Positions 25,951 to 35,701 of a DNA stretch of 64,000 nucleotides are shown here, one piece after another. How positions within the stretch are numbered: position 1 is the stretch's first letter; each line of letters opens with the position of its first letter. The translations under genes and the position numbers were made by a program. The notes under the pieces were generated by a model. The model made no database searches. It was not told where the DNA came from and was given only the letters and a program-made list of their open reading frames with translations. Origin of the DNA: Chlorobaculum thiosulfatiphilum (lineage in GTDB: Bacteria > Bacteroidota > Chlorobiia > Chlorobiales > Chlorobiaceae); contig NZ_VDCH01000007.1 of NCBI RefSeq assembly GCF_006265165.1, forward strand, positions 30,495 to 94,494, given 5' to 3'.

Positions 25951-28743
25951 TTAACTGTTTACAGGCTTGACGCTTACGGTGAACTCCTGCGACATGAACG
26001 ACGCCGCGATCGGCTCGATGCTGTAGGGCATCAGTTCGTTCAGCGCGGTGCCCTTGCCTCCGGCGACGCTGAGCTTTTTGTTCCTGCTGCCGTAGGCCGA
26101 GGGCAAAAAGACCGTGTCGGGCCGGATCATTTCGGTGGTGAAGAGCGTGGCTTTCACCTTCGGGCCGTAGCGCAGGTTGGTGATTTCGACCTCCTGGCCG
26201 TTCGACAAGCCGAGCGTTTTGGCCTTCGTCGCGTTCATCCACAGCCCCATGAACTGGCCTTTTTTCGGTTCGGTGACCGCGGCGAGCAGCGCGTTGTTGT
26301 TGTTGGTCGAGGCGTGGGAGACCACCGGCACCTTGCCGTAGGTGAAGTAGAACTCGTCCGCGCCGAGATTGTTCTTGTCCCCCTTTTCGGTGAGCACGCG
26401 CGGCACGTAGCCGAGCACGGGATTGAAGATCGGCTGCGCTCCGGCTTTTGCGGTGAACGATTCGAGAATCGGGCTGAACAGCTCAAGCCTTCCCGACATG
26501 GTCGGCACGGGAATCTTGCGCGGCAGATTCATCTCTTCGACCACCTCGTCGGCGTTTTTGAGCAAGAGCAGGCCCTTGTCCCTGATGGTGGCCTCGACCT
26601 CTGCGCCGGTCATCTCCTTGCCGGTAAGCTTGCCGGAGAACTTGCCCATCGCTACGTAAGCTGTTTTGAGGAACGCCTCGTTGAGCGGCTTTTTGGCCTG
26701 TTGCGCGGCTTTCACTTCGCGCTTGAGCATGTCGGCGTCGAGACCCGCGTAGTTGGCGATGCCGTCGAGGTACGGCTCCAGCTTGCCCATGCGGCGCGTG
26801 ATTTCGCAGAGCATGTCGGTGGTGTCGCGCGTGTCGTAGAGCGGCTCGATGGCCCGCAGGCGCGTCGTGTAGCCGATGCCGGTTTCGGGGCCGAGCGGAT
26901 AGAGGAGCGGCTCGTTGCGCTCCAGATAGGTGTGGTTCGGCAGAATCACGTCCGCGTAGAGCGTCGTGTCGGACGGCAGCACATCGATGGCCACGACGAG
27001 GTCGAGATTCGGGCTGCTGAGAATCTCCTCCCAGCGCTTTGCCGGGAAGTAGTGGCGGATCGGGTTGGCCGCGTTCATGATAAGCGCCTTCATCCGGTAG
27101 GGTTCGCCGTTGAAGGTCAGTTCGCCCCTGACCGCTTCGTACAGGCCGGTGTCGGCCATCGCGGGCAGGAAGGCCGAGGGCTTGCCCTGCTTTTGCTGCT
27201 CCATCGCCCAGGCGAAGGACAATGCGGGCTTGCCATGCTCCCAGGCCGCCGGGTTGCCGAAGATGTCGAGCAGGCCGTGGGCGAAGCCCATGCCGGGGCG
27301 CTCGACCGGCGGCTCCTTGCTGTTGTCAACGCCGTGCTGAATGTTGTGCCACGCCTTTTCGGAGCGGTGGTGGTACTCGCCGCTCATCATCCAGCCGCCC
27401 GGCTTGTCGATGCCGCCGACCAGCGTCTGGATGATCGCCTGCAGGCGGCGCTGGCCGATGAGGTGGTGGTAGCGCGCGCCCATCCAGCCGGGATCGACCA
27501 TCGCGGGCCGCGCCTGGCCGAACTCGATCGAGATGCGCCGGATCGTCGAGGCCGGAATGTCGGTGATGGCCGCCGCCCATTCGGGAGTGAAGGGTTCGGA
27601 CTCCTCGACGAAGAGGTCGAACACCGTCGAGACCTTGCGGCCTTTCCAGGCGAGGCCTGCCGGAGCGTTGAGCGCGGGCTGGATGCGCGCGCCGCCCGCC
27701 GCTTTATCGTTGCTGTTTGTGTAAGCCGGAACCGCGCGAATGCCGCCGCCAATGGCGTCGTAAACGTAATAGTTTGAAGGCTTTCCATCCTTGCCCGCGT
27801 CGGCGGCGAGGTGCACCGAACCGTTCTCGTCCCTGAAAGCGAGGAACGGCGCGTTGGTGTGCTTCGAGACGAAGTCGGCGTCGTAGAGCTTTTCGCGCAG
27901 CAGCGTGTGCAGCATCGCCAAGAAGAAGGCGTGATCGGTGCCCGGCTTGACCGGAATCCACTCGTCGGCCTTCGAGGCCAGCTCGCCCATGCGCGGATCG
28001 AGGCAGACCACCTTCGCGCCGTTCTTCTTGGCCTCGCCGAAGCGCACGGCGCGGGCGGTCGAAATCGCCGCCACCGAGGCGTTGTTCAGGCTGAAGAGAA
28101 TGTAGCGGGCGTTCTCGAAGTCGGCCAGAATCTCGTCGTGCACGTTGAAGTTGCCCGTGACGAGGTCGGTGCCGAGGTGTCCCGCCGTGACGCAGTGCTG
28201 CAACGGCGAAGCGATGATATTGGGAATCTGCATGGTCTGGCAGAAGGGGAGGCTGAAGTGCATGTACGACACGCAGGCCGTCCAGCCGCCAACGAGGCTC
28301 GTTTCCCACGGGTTGATTTTCTGCAAGCGGCTGACGATGTAGCTGTACGCCTCGTCCCAGGTGGCCGCGCGGAAGTTCCACTCGCCGCGCTTGCTGCCCG
28401 CGACGCGGATCAGCGGCTGCTTGAGCCGGTCGGGGTCGTAGGTCTGGTGGAGTCCGGCCTGGCCGCGAGCGCAGATGCGACCGCGATTCAGCGGGCTGTC
28501 CACGTTGCCGTCGATCTTGACGATCCGGCGTACGCCATCGCTCTCCTTGGTCTGCACCTTGATGTCGCAGAACGAAGAGCAGAAGTTGCAGATGCTCGGC
28601 ACCCAGGTGCTCGCGCCGCTTGCCGCCGCCGCCTCTGCGTTTGCGCCCGTGGCCAGGCCCCAGATCGGACGAAGCAGGGACATGCCGCCAAGTACGCCCG
28701 CCGCCGCGAGAAACTGACGGCGTGAAATGATTTTTTTATGCAT
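25951..28743 (-). CDS. psrA: PsrA-type molybdopterin oxidoreductase catalytic subunit
   Basis: Protein of 930 aa. A Tat signal (SRRQFLAAAGVLGG, Arg8-Arg9) is followed by a [4Fe-4S] site (Cys52, Cys55, Cys59, Cys91 in CNFCSSFC and GRICARGQ), the Mo-bis-MGD domains (DEAYSYIVSRLQKI, FSLNNASVAAIST, VCLDPRMGELASKADEWIPV), and a C-terminal molybdopterin dinucleotide-binding domain (KAKTLGLSNGQEVEITNLRY). The 930-aa length is larger than Wolinella PsrA (about 760). It is probably the periplasmic polysulfide/thiosulfate-type reductase or a sulfur-oxidising counterpart, consistent with a phototrophic sulfur bacterium. It is the first gene of the operon. Substrate is inferred from the operon, not from a diagnostic residue. 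Confidence 0.88.
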   Translation of the reverse strand: MHKKIISRRQFLAAAGVLGGMSLLRPIWGLATGANAEAAAASGASTWVPSICNFCSSFCDIKVQTKESDGVRRIVKIDGNVDSPLNRGRICARGQAGLHQTYDPDRLKQPLIRVAGSKRGEWNFRAATWDEAYSYIVSRLQKINPWETSLVGGWTACVSYMHFSLPFCQTMQIPNIIASPLQHCVTAGHLGTDLVTGNFNVHDEILADFENARYILFSLNNASVAAISTARAVRFGEAKKNGAKVVCLDPRMGELASKADEWIPVKPGTDHAFFLAMLHTLLREKLYDADFVSKHTNAPFLAFRDENGSVHLAADAGKDGKPSNYYVYDAIGGGIRAVPAYTNSNDKAAGGARIQPALNAPAGLAWKGRKVSTVFDLFVEESEPFTPEWAAAITDIPASTIRRISIEFGQARPAMVDPGWMGARYHHLIGQRRLQAIIQTLVGGIDKPGGWMMSGEYHHRSEKAWHNIQHGVDNSKEPPVERPGMGFAHGLLDIFGNPAAWEHGKPALSFAWAMEQQKQGKPSAFLPAMADTGLYEAVRGELTFNGEPYRMKALIMNAANPIRHYFPAKRWEEILSSPNLDLVVAIDVLPSDTTLYADVILPNHTYLERNEPLLYPLGPETGIGYTTRLRAIEPLYDTRDTTDMLCEITRRMGKLEPYLDGIANYAGLDADMLKREVKAAQQAKKPLNEAFLKTAYVAMGKFSGKLTGKEMTGAEVEATIRDKGLLLLKNADEVVEEMNLPRKIPVPTMSGRLELFSPILESFTAKAGAQPIFNPVLGYVPRVLTEKGDKNNLGADEFYFTYGKVPVVSHASTNNNNALLAAVTEPKKGQFMGLWMNATKAKTLGLSNGQEVEITNLRYGPKVKATLFTTEMIRPDTVFLPSAYGSRNKKLSVAGGKGTALNELMPYSIEPIAASFMSQEFTVSVKPVNS

Positions 28744-29299
28744 AAATCTTCCCTTCAGACAGGTGGTTAATGCCGTAATTCCCTCGCGGGAAACAAATGA
28801 TAGCTGGATAAGGGATGTATATCCGCCGCATATACTTCAATGGCAGATGAGCAACCAATATAGCGTGACACGAAAAAGGTTGCAAAACTTATTTTTCCCG
28901 TAACTGGTTTGATAACAATTGTTTATTGTGTTTGCAGGTCACTATTGAAGTGTGCCGCGCCGTAGTTTTTTTATCAACAATCGTTATTGTTCCGGCGGGA
29001 AAAATGATATGATCGTTATATCTTTTTGTTGTGAACGCTGGCGTATAGCGCTATAAATAAAAACAGAATAGAGGGTGCGATTTTCATGCGTTCATTGAGA
29101 TGCCGACGCGGGGATTTCAATGCTGGAATAACCGGAGAGCGCGGGCGGGGAAAAAGAGACTGTCCGGCAACAGGAGGGGAGCGCGAAGGGATTGCCCAAA
29201 GTGGTAATTACGTTGAAAACGGCATTCAGGTGTTCCTGTCGAGCCTGGCGCCGCCGCCGCCGTCAGCCTTCATTTCGTGAATGCCGAGACTTTTGCGAA
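28744..29299. promoter_or_regulatory. psr operon upstream region with two AACAAT/ATTGTT palindromes
   Basis: About 555 bases without a supported gene. AACAATTGTT is at 28914-28923 and AACAAT-CGTT-ATTGTT at 28976-28991, a repeated pair of inverted half-sites about 60 bases apart in an AT-rich stretch 170-250 bases upstream of psrA. They look like binding sites of a dimeric regulator. The right half (29090-29290) is GC-rich and featureless, with a GCCGCCGCCGCCGTC run. Confidence 0.4.
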
Positions 29300-29395
29300 T
29301 CACGGGTAGAGTATTGCGTGGAGCAAGCTGGCCAGCAGGGCGAGCACGAAGAAAATGATCAGCCCGTAAAGAAGGTATCGGTAAACCTGAATCAT
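29300..29395 (-). CDS. Possible 31-aa single-span membrane peptide
   Basis: The reading frame MIQVYRYLLYGLIIFFVLAL... has one predicted transmembrane helix, with Tyr/Arg at its N-terminal border and a short tail ending in YP. It follows the histidine kinase by 46 bp on the same strand, with a weak AAAGAG ribosome site. Small membrane peptides of this shape often associate with a larger membrane complex. The frame could continue upstream into the kinase, but that part overlaps the kinase and is not protein-like. No relative is recognised. Confidence 0.4.
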   Translation of the reverse strand: MIQVYRYLLYGLIIFFVLALLASLLHAILYP

Positions 29396-29441
29396 CTCTT
29401 TGCCGGTTGTCCCTGTTTCTGAAAAATCTGAAGAGTGTCGA

Positions 29442-31259
29442 TTATACCTCTGGCAGCGTGAAGTGAAACACCGAGCCTTTGCCGAGGGTGCTTTCGACGC
29501 CGACCGTGCCGCCATGCATGTGGACGATCTCCCGGACAATCGAGAGGCCAAGGCCGATGCCGGACTTTTCGTCCTGCCCCGGAACCCGGTAGAACTGGTC
29601 GAACAGATGCTTCAGGTGCTCCGGTTCGATGCCGCTGCCGGTGTCTTCAACCGAAAATCGCACTCCGGCAAGCTCCGCCTGCGCCCTGACGGTTATCGCG
29701 CCGCTGTTCGGCGTGAAGCGGATGGCGTTGGAGAGGAGATTGGCGAAGACGTGCCGGATGCTTGCCGCGTCGGCCTGCACTTCCGGAAGCGCCGTCGGAA
29801 TGTCGAGCATCAGCCTGATGGCTTTTTCCTTCATGTCGCCGACGAAGGGCTCGACGCCCTCTTTCACGAGCGTTTCGGGCTTTTGCGGCGTCATGTTCAG
29901 CCGCGATTTTCCCGATTCGATTTTGTGCAGGTCGAGCAGATCGTCGAGAATCTCCGCCAGCCGGTCGCTCTCTTCGAGCGCGGAGTGAAGCAGCTCCGAC
30001 TGTTTGTCGTTCAGCGGGCCAACCCGTTGTTCCACAAGCAGATGAATCGCCATTCGCAGCGCCGTCAGTGGGGTGCGGAGCTGGTGCGAAACGGTCGAAA
30101 CCACGCCGCGCTTCAGCTCTTTCTGCTCCTGCGCCTGCGTCATATCGTGCAGGAGCAGCACGACGCCGCTGCTGCCGTTTCCGCCGGGGGCTCGAGGAAT
30201 GGCGGTGGCCGCGGGCCTGAAGAAGAACTCGCGGTTTTCGATGAACTTCTGGATGTAGCCGTTGCCTGAAAGCTCCACCGTGCCGCCGGTTTCGACGGCT
30301 TGCCAGAGCAGGTCGGCCAGCCAGTCGTAGCCGAGCTGCGCTGCGCTCGTGCCCGGCTCAATGCCGAAATTGCGGATGGCGGAGTGCGTCGCGAAATCGA
30401 CCCGCCCTTCGGGATCAAAGATCGCTATCGGCGCGGGCAGGATGTTCATCACCCGTTGCGTAGCCTTGCGCGAGCGCTCCAGTTTTTCGTCGTCGTCCCG
30501 GCGAACCTGACGCAGTTTCGTCGCCATCTGGTTGAATGCCTGGGAGAGTTGACCGATTTCGTCGTTTGACGTGGTTTCTATGACCAGGTCGAGGTTGCCG
30601 TTCCTGATTTCGTTGGCCGAGGCGATGAGGCGCGAGACCGGTTTGAGAATCCACCGGCGCGACTGGTAGCTGAAGATGAGCGCGACCGCGGCGCTGGCGG
30701 CGATGGCAAGCAGGATGCGGTTATGCGCCGATTCAGCCAGCCGCCGCGCGGCGTAGTTCGCCTCGTTCATGTTGGCCTGATTCATGTCGAGAATCTGCTG
30801 GGCGAGCGTCTTGATCTCCGCAAGCAGGGGGAGCGCCGTCATGAAATAGAGGTCGCGGCGCTTTTCGAGAGCCATCGAATCACTGCTGACGGCGTGAATC
30901 ACCTTGATGTAATTGTCGAACAGCAATGCGATCCGGTCAGCTTTTTCTTTCTCGCCCGGCAGCGTGATGTTGCCAAGCTCAGTTTGCAGCGCCTGCCGGA
31001 AGCGCGTTTCGCTGCTCGCGATGGAGGCGGGGTTTGCAAGATGCTCGGCGGAGAACGATTGCAGCACGTCGATGTTCATCTTTTCGAGCGCCTCCTTCAT
31101 CTCCTGGGCGGCGGCGACGCTCCGGTAGTTCTGCTTGAGGATGACGTCGATGGCGCTGCCAAGTTCGTCAACCTGGCGAATGGTCAGCAATCCGATGACC
31201 GCGATGATGGCGAGCAATCCGCCAAAGCCAAGCGCGAGCTTGTGTTTCAGGCTGACCAC
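29442..31259 (-). CDS. Membrane sensor histidine kinase, KinB-like
   Basis: Protein of 605 aa. Layout: membrane helix (about 9-28), periplasmic four-helix sensor region (about 30-180), second helix (about 183-200, ILLAIAASAAVALIFSYQSR), HAMP (about 202-255, KPVSRLIASANEIRNGNLDL), PAS (about 275-370), H-box STVSHQLRTPLTALRM with His392, then N-box HVFANLLSNAIRFTPNSG, G1 VEDTGSGIEPEHL and G2 GIGLGLSIVREIV. It resembles KinB of Pseudomonas in architecture. Its partner is probably the sigma-54 response regulator at 33544-34884, two genes upstream in the same direction, with a transporter gene between them. Confidence 0.9.
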   Translation of the reverse strand: MVSLKHKLALGFGGLLAIIAVIGLLTIRQVDELGSAIDVILKQNYRSVAAAQEMKEALEKMNIDVLQSFSAEHLANPASIASSETRFRQALQTELGNITLPGEKEKADRIALLFDNYIKVIHAVSSDSMALEKRRDLYFMTALPLLAEIKTLAQQILDMNQANMNEANYAARRLAESAHNRILLAIAASAAVALIFSYQSRRWILKPVSRLIASANEIRNGNLDLVIETTSNDEIGQLSQAFNQMATKLRQVRRDDDEKLERSRKATQRVMNILPAPIAIFDPEGRVDFATHSAIRNFGIEPGTSAAQLGYDWLADLLWQAVETGGTVELSGNGYIQKFIENREFFFRPAATAIPRAPGGNGSSGVVLLLHDMTQAQEQKELKRGVVSTVSHQLRTPLTALRMAIHLLVEQRVGPLNDKQSELLHSALEESDRLAEILDDLLDLHKIESGKSRLNMTPQKPETLVKEGVEPFVGDMKEKAIRLMLDIPTALPEVQADAASIRHVFANLLSNAIRFTPNSGAITVRAQAELAGVRFSVEDTGSGIEPEHLKHLFDQFYRVPGQDEKSGIGLGLSIVREIVHMHGGTVGVESTLGKGSVFHFTLPEV

Positions 31260-31313
31260 GGCGTTTCTCCGTCGTGTTGTCGCGGATGATCGTTTTTCAT
31301 CGGTGACGTGTTT

Positions 31314-33296
31314 TTATACTCTGACCGGCAAAATGATGAACGGCACGCCCTGGCTGTAGAGATTTTTCTGCACCGTAAAAACCGTAAAATTGTGCAGCCA
31401 GCGATCCATCAGCGATTCGTTCGTGAAGACGAGCTGACCTCCGAAAAATACGATGTCTGGAAATCTTTTCGTGATTTCCGGCACCAGCTTGCTGATCTCC
31501 TCCACAATATCGGTGCCCATCGAGGTGAACGCCTCGGCGTAATAGCCGTGATCCATCATGTATTTGACGTATTTTTTGCTTTCGCTGGCGATGTATTCGT
31601 TCAGATGGCCGATCTCATCCGCGCCCTTGAAGTTTCCGGCGTCTATCGGGCCGATTTCCACGAAAACGAAATTTTTATAGATGCCGCTGAAGAGGCGCGA
31701 AACGCTGAAAAGGGTGTGCAGGCCGAGTCCGTTGAAGCCGTTGACGAGAATCGCGGCGGTTTTGCCTTTCGGGTCGTACGCCGGTTCGGGTCGCTGTTTG
31801 TCTCCGGGATGCTGTCCCGACACGGCGGCTGCTTCGACAATCACGTCGAGGCGCTTGAGCGTTTCAGAGGTTTTGACGTAGTGCTGCTTGATGAACATCG
31901 CGGCCACGACCAGCATTCCGGTGATGAGCAGCGTAATCCAGCCCCCTTCGTGGAATTTGAGGATCAGCACCGAGATGAGAATGAAGGTGGTCAGCACCAG
32001 CCCGATGCCGTTGATCGCCATTTTGCGCAGCCACCGCTTTTCCGCGTTGCGCTCCAGCCACCAGTGACGCACCATGCCGAGCTGCGACAGCGTAAAAGTG
32101 ATAAAGACGTTGATGCTGTAAAGCACGATCAAAAAATCGACCGATCCGCGCGACGCGACCATCATCAGCAACGACGCGAAACCCATGACGAGAATGCCGC
32201 GTTCGGTGACGAGGCGGTCGCTGAGCATCGAGAATTTTTTCGGCATCCAGTTGTCGAGCGCCATGTTGGCCAGCACTCGTGGCCCGTCGAGAAAGCCGGA
32301 CTGCGCGGCGATGAAGAGCAGAATCGCTTCGGAGAGCAGCGTGATCCAGACAAACGCCGAGCCGCTGTAGCCGCCCCACGAGGCGGTGATCGACTCGAAA
32401 AGCACCGCGTTCAGCGTCTTGCCGGGCGCGTCCTTGACGTCGAGAAAGATGTAGGCGGCCATGAGTCCGATGACGGTGATCGAGAGCGACCAGGCCATGT
32501 AGCGCATCGTTTTTTTCGCCGTCTGGATTTTCGGATCGCGCAGCACCGGCAGGCCGTTGCTGACCGCCTCGATGCCGGTGAAGGTTCCCGCGCCGAGGCT
32601 GTAGGCTTTCAGGATGATGAAGATCGTGCCGAAGAGTCCAAGCGAGTGAATCGAACCCGAAAGCTCGGCGCTGGTCTCGTGCAACACGTTGCCTGCATTG
32701 ACGATATGGGAACCTATGCCAACCGCGATGGCCACAAGGTGCGTGACGACGAAGAGCAGAAAGACCGGTACCAGCGGCATCACTGCCTCCTTGATGCCAC
32801 GCAGGTTCAGCACGAGCAGCATCAGCACCCCCGCGATGGCGAACCAGAGCTTGTACGGCAGCATCCATGCAGGCAGAAAGCTGAAGATGGCGTCCGCGCC
32901 GCTGGCCACCGAGATGGTGATGGTCAGCACGTAGTCGATCAGGAGCGCGCTGCCCGACACGATGCCAACTTCGGGCGAGAGCAGTTTGCTGGCCACCAGA
33001 TAGCCGCCGCCGCCGGAGGGAAACAGCTCGATAATGTTGGAGTAGCTCGACGCGATGATGAGAATGGTGATGCCGGTGGCGATGGCTACGAAAATGCCGA
33101 GCGCCGGATGGTCCGCCAGCGCCTTGAACGCTTCGGCGGGGCCGTAACAGGAGGAGGAGAGTCCGTCGGAGCCGAGGCCGACCCACGCGAGGAAAGGCGT
33201 GAGCGAGATGGCGTGGAAGATGCGACTGTCCCGAAAGTCGCGCGAGCCGCCGATGAAGAAGGTTTTGGCTTTTCTGAGTCCGGTTTTGATGGTCAT
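31314..33296 (-). CDS. APC-superfamily transporter with C-terminal cytoplasmic domain
   Basis: Protein of 660 aa from ATG 33296. About 12 membrane segments fill residues 25-460. The region FLAWVGLGSDGLSSSCYGPA and the following SSYSNIIELFPSGGGGYLVA are typical of amino-acid/polyamine/cation APC permeases close to the KUP-like group. About 170 soluble residues follow (AAILVNGFNGLGLHTLFSVS, FFGGQLVFTNESLMDRW), suggesting a regulatory domain. The substrate cannot be assigned. It lies between a response regulator and its likely kinase in one transcription unit, which points to either a regulated transporter or a co-sensor. Confidence 0.8.
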   Translation of the reverse strand: MTIKTGLRKAKTFFIGGSRDFRDSRIFHAISLTPFLAWVGLGSDGLSSSCYGPAEAFKALADHPALGIFVAIATGITILIIASSYSNIIELFPSGGGGYLVASKLLSPEVGIVSGSALLIDYVLTITISVASGADAIFSFLPAWMLPYKLWFAIAGVLMLLVLNLRGIKEAVMPLVPVFLLFVVTHLVAIAVGIGSHIVNAGNVLHETSAELSGSIHSLGLFGTIFIILKAYSLGAGTFTGIEAVSNGLPVLRDPKIQTAKKTMRYMAWSLSITVIGLMAAYIFLDVKDAPGKTLNAVLFESITASWGGYSGSAFVWITLLSEAILLFIAAQSGFLDGPRVLANMALDNWMPKKFSMLSDRLVTERGILVMGFASLLMMVASRGSVDFLIVLYSINVFITFTLSQLGMVRHWWLERNAEKRWLRKMAINGIGLVLTTFILISVLILKFHEGGWITLLITGMLVVAAMFIKQHYVKTSETLKRLDVIVEAAAVSGQHPGDKQRPEPAYDPKGKTAAILVNGFNGLGLHTLFSVSRLFSGIYKNFVFVEIGPIDAGNFKGADEIGHLNEYIASESKKYVKYMMDHGYYAEAFTSMGTDIVEEISKLVPEITKRFPDIVFFGGQLVFTNESLMDRWLHNFTVFTVQKNLYSQGVPFIILPVRV

Positions 33297-33543
33297 GTCC
33301 GTGAGATGATGGTGAAAAACTTCGGGAAGCGCGAAACGGCGGCGGCGATGTTTTCGCCATCTCCGTCCCGGCGGCACTCCCTTCAGCATCACCGTTCAAT
33401 AATCGGGCCAATATTTTTGTGAAGCGCGAAGAGGCTTGATGGGCAAGGGTTTTGAGGGATCGATCCGTTTTGTCAGAATCGCGGATTCATTGCATTAAAC
33501 AATGGTCGAATTATGTCGGCCTTGCAAAGTGCAAGGCGATGGT

Positions 33544-34884
33544 TCAGGGGATGCCGAGCTGTTTGCGTTTTCTCCAGAGCGTCGCCTGGTCGATGCCGAG
33601 GATGGTGGCGGCCTCCTGAAGCGAGGCGGTCTCGGCCAGCACCTTGCGGATGTGCTGCTCTTCGATGATGTCGAGGGTGACGGGATCGCCAAGTCTGAGC
33701 GACGTTTTTTTCGCTCGCAGTGACTCCGGCAGCAAATCGACGTCGATCAGGCTCGCGTTGCAGAGGATGACCGCGCGTTCGATGACGTTGCGCAGCTCCC
33801 GGATGTTGCCCGGCCAGGGGTAGCTTCTGAAGATGGCGAGCGCCTCGTCGGAAAATCCCAGGATGCTTTTGCGGTTTTCGGCGCTGAAGAAGGCGAGCAG
33901 GCTGAGGGCGAGCGGCTCGATGTCCGCCGGTCGTTCGGCGAGCGATGGCAGTTCGATCGGCACCACATTCAGCCGGTAGTAGAGGTCTTCCCGGAAACGC
34001 CCCTCCCTGACCGCCTCTTCGAGATCGGTGTTCGTGGCGGCGATGATGCGCACGTCGGCTTTGCGCGTATGCTGATCGCCCACGCGCTCGTACTCGCGCT
34101 CCTGGATGAAGCGCAAGAGCTTGGGTTGGATCGCGAGCGGCAAATCGCCAATCTCGTCGAAAAAGAGCGTGCCGCCTTCGCAGGCCGCGATTCTGCCGGG
34201 GTTGTCCCTGAGCGCTCCGGTGAAAGCTCCCTTGACGTGGCCGAACAGTTCGCTTTCGAGCAGCTCCCGGCTCAGCGTCGGGCAGGAGATGACGCCGAAC
34301 GGCCCTTTCGCTCGTTTGCTCATCAGGTGAATCGAGCGGGCGAGCACGGTTTTGCCGGTGCCGCTCATGCCCCGGATCAGCACGACGGCCTCCGAGGCGG
34401 CGACCTGCCGCGCCAGCCCGAGAGCGCGTTGCATCGACGGTTCGCGGCTTTCGATCTCCAGCTCGGCGGTTTTGCGCTCGCCAGTTTTCGACGACGGCGT
34501 CAGCCGCTTCTCCATTTCGCAGAACGAGGCGATTCGCGCGATCATGTGGTCGAGCCGGTTGAAATCGAAAGGCTTGGTGATGTAATCGGTCGCGCCGCGC
34601 TTCATCGCCTCGACGGCGGTTTCGACGGTCGCGTAAGCGGTGATGACCACGAGCTTCATCCACGGAAAAGCGTTGGCCATCGACGGAATCAGGTCGAGGC
34701 CGCTCTCCGTGCCGAGCCGCAGATCGACGAGGGCGAGATCGAAGCGGTGCCGCGCCGCCTCCTCCATGGCGCTTTGCGCGTTGCTCGCGGTGCTGACCTT
34801 GTGGCCGCGCGACTCCATGAAGACGCCGAGCGTCTTGCGGATGTTGACCTCGTCGTCGATGATGAGAATATTGAGCGATGACAT
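33544..34884 (-). CDS. Sigma-54-dependent response regulator (NtrC/AlgB-like)
   Basis: Protein of 446 aa. The receiver domain (1-120) has the acidic pair in LIIDDE and Asp54 in LALVDLRLG. The AAA+ domain (about 145-370) has Walker A GMSGTGKT (172-179), the GAFTGA sigma-54 contact loop (219-224), Walker B GGTLFFDEIGD and the arginine region FREDLYYRLNVVP. A Fis-type HTH ends the protein (LQEAATILGIDQATLWRKRK). It activates transcription from -24/-12 promoters when phosphorylated. It is the first gene of a unit with the APC transporter and the KinB-like kinase. Confidence 0.93.
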   Translation of the reverse strand: MSSLNILIIDDEVNIRKTLGVFMESRGHKVSTASNAQSAMEEAARHRFDLALVDLRLGTESGLDLIPSMANAFPWMKLVVITAYATVETAVEAMKRGATDYITKPFDFNRLDHMIARIASFCEMEKRLTPSSKTGERKTAELEIESREPSMQRALGLARQVAASEAVVLIRGMSGTGKTVLARSIHLMSKRAKGPFGVISCPTLSRELLESELFGHVKGAFTGALRDNPGRIAACEGGTLFFDEIGDLPLAIQPKLLRFIQEREYERVGDQHTRKADVRIIAATNTDLEEAVREGRFREDLYYRLNVVPIELPSLAERPADIEPLALSLLAFFSAENRKSILGFSDEALAIFRSYPWPGNIRELRNVIERAVILCNASLIDVDLLPESLRAKKTSLRLGDPVTLDIIEEQHIRKVLAETASLQEAATILGIDQATLWRKRKQLGIP

Positions 34885-35103
34885 GCCGGTATGAATCGGA
34901 GCGTCCAGTTGAAAACAACGAGAGCAATATACTTATCCATCAACGTTTTGGATGCGCCATGGCGGATTTGCCGCTGTGACTCCAGGGCGACGTGAACTTG
35001 TGTTGTCAAAAGCGAGCTATCGTGCAAAGCAGGAGTGAACGGATTAAATTTTAATTTGTTTTGTGCAGTCATGCATAGTTCAAATGGTTAAAATCACTCA
35101 AGC

Positions 35104-35583
35104 TTGGTCGGAAAACCGAAAGGCGGTCTCCGGGCCGTGTCGCTGTTCGAGGCGGGAAAGGGGGTGCTGGTCTTCTCGCTGGCGCTGTTTCTGTCCACCT
35201 TCGTTTCGCGCGATCTTCCCGGCATCATCGCCGAGTTCAGAACGCACTGGAACGTCGATCCGTCGAGCCACATCCCGGCGCTTGCCAAAATGCTCATGCA
35301 CGACCTGACCGGCTCGCGGCTTCATTTTCTCATTATGCTCGCCGCCATCTATGCGCTCATGCGCTTTGTCGAGGCGTATGGACTCTGGTTTGAAAAACGG
35401 TGGGCCGAGTGCTTCGCCCTGGTGAGCGGCGGCGTCTATCTGCCGGTCGAACTCTATGAACTCGCCAAGGGTTTCAGTTGGCTGAAGACAGGCGTACTGA
35501 CGATCAACCTCGTCATCGTAGGCTATATGCTCATCCTGCTGATTCGCGGCAGGGCGGCAGCCGCCGGGGCAGAACGAGCCTGA
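35104..35583 (+). CDS. DUF2127 family small membrane protein
   Basis: Protein of about 159 aa with four membrane helices. Landmarks are the N-terminal AVSLFEAGKGVLVFSLALFL and the central LIMLAAIYALMRFVEAYGLW followed by KRWAECFALVSGGVYLPVEL, which match the DUF2127 pattern. The function of the family is unknown. No ATG lies at the natural N-terminus; TTG at 35104 is the most upstream choice, with GTG at 35137 as the alternative, so the first ten or so residues are uncertain. It is divergent from the sigma-54 regulator. Confidence 0.75.
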   Translation: MVGKPKGGLRAVSLFEAGKGVLVFSLALFLSTFVSRDLPGIIAEFRTHWNVDPSSHIPALAKMLMHDLTGSRLHFLIMLAAIYALMRFVEAYGLWFEKRWAECFALVSGGVYLPVELYELAKGFSWLKTGVLTINLVIVGYMLILLIRGRAAAAGAERA

Positions 35584-35701
35584 GAAGGTTTAACGGCTTC
35601 ATCGTTGAAATTCCCGCCGGACGTGTTTCGGTAAAGGTGCGATTACAAAGGGAAATTGCGTTGTGCGCCGTTGTTTATTTTGTAACCGGTTTGGCGTTTT
35701 C

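Noticed and set aside
31308..33422. Long plus-strand open frame opposite the APC transporter
   Set aside because: The minus-strand product has a full set of membrane helices and family motifs. The plus-strand product is charged, low-complexity and without motifs.
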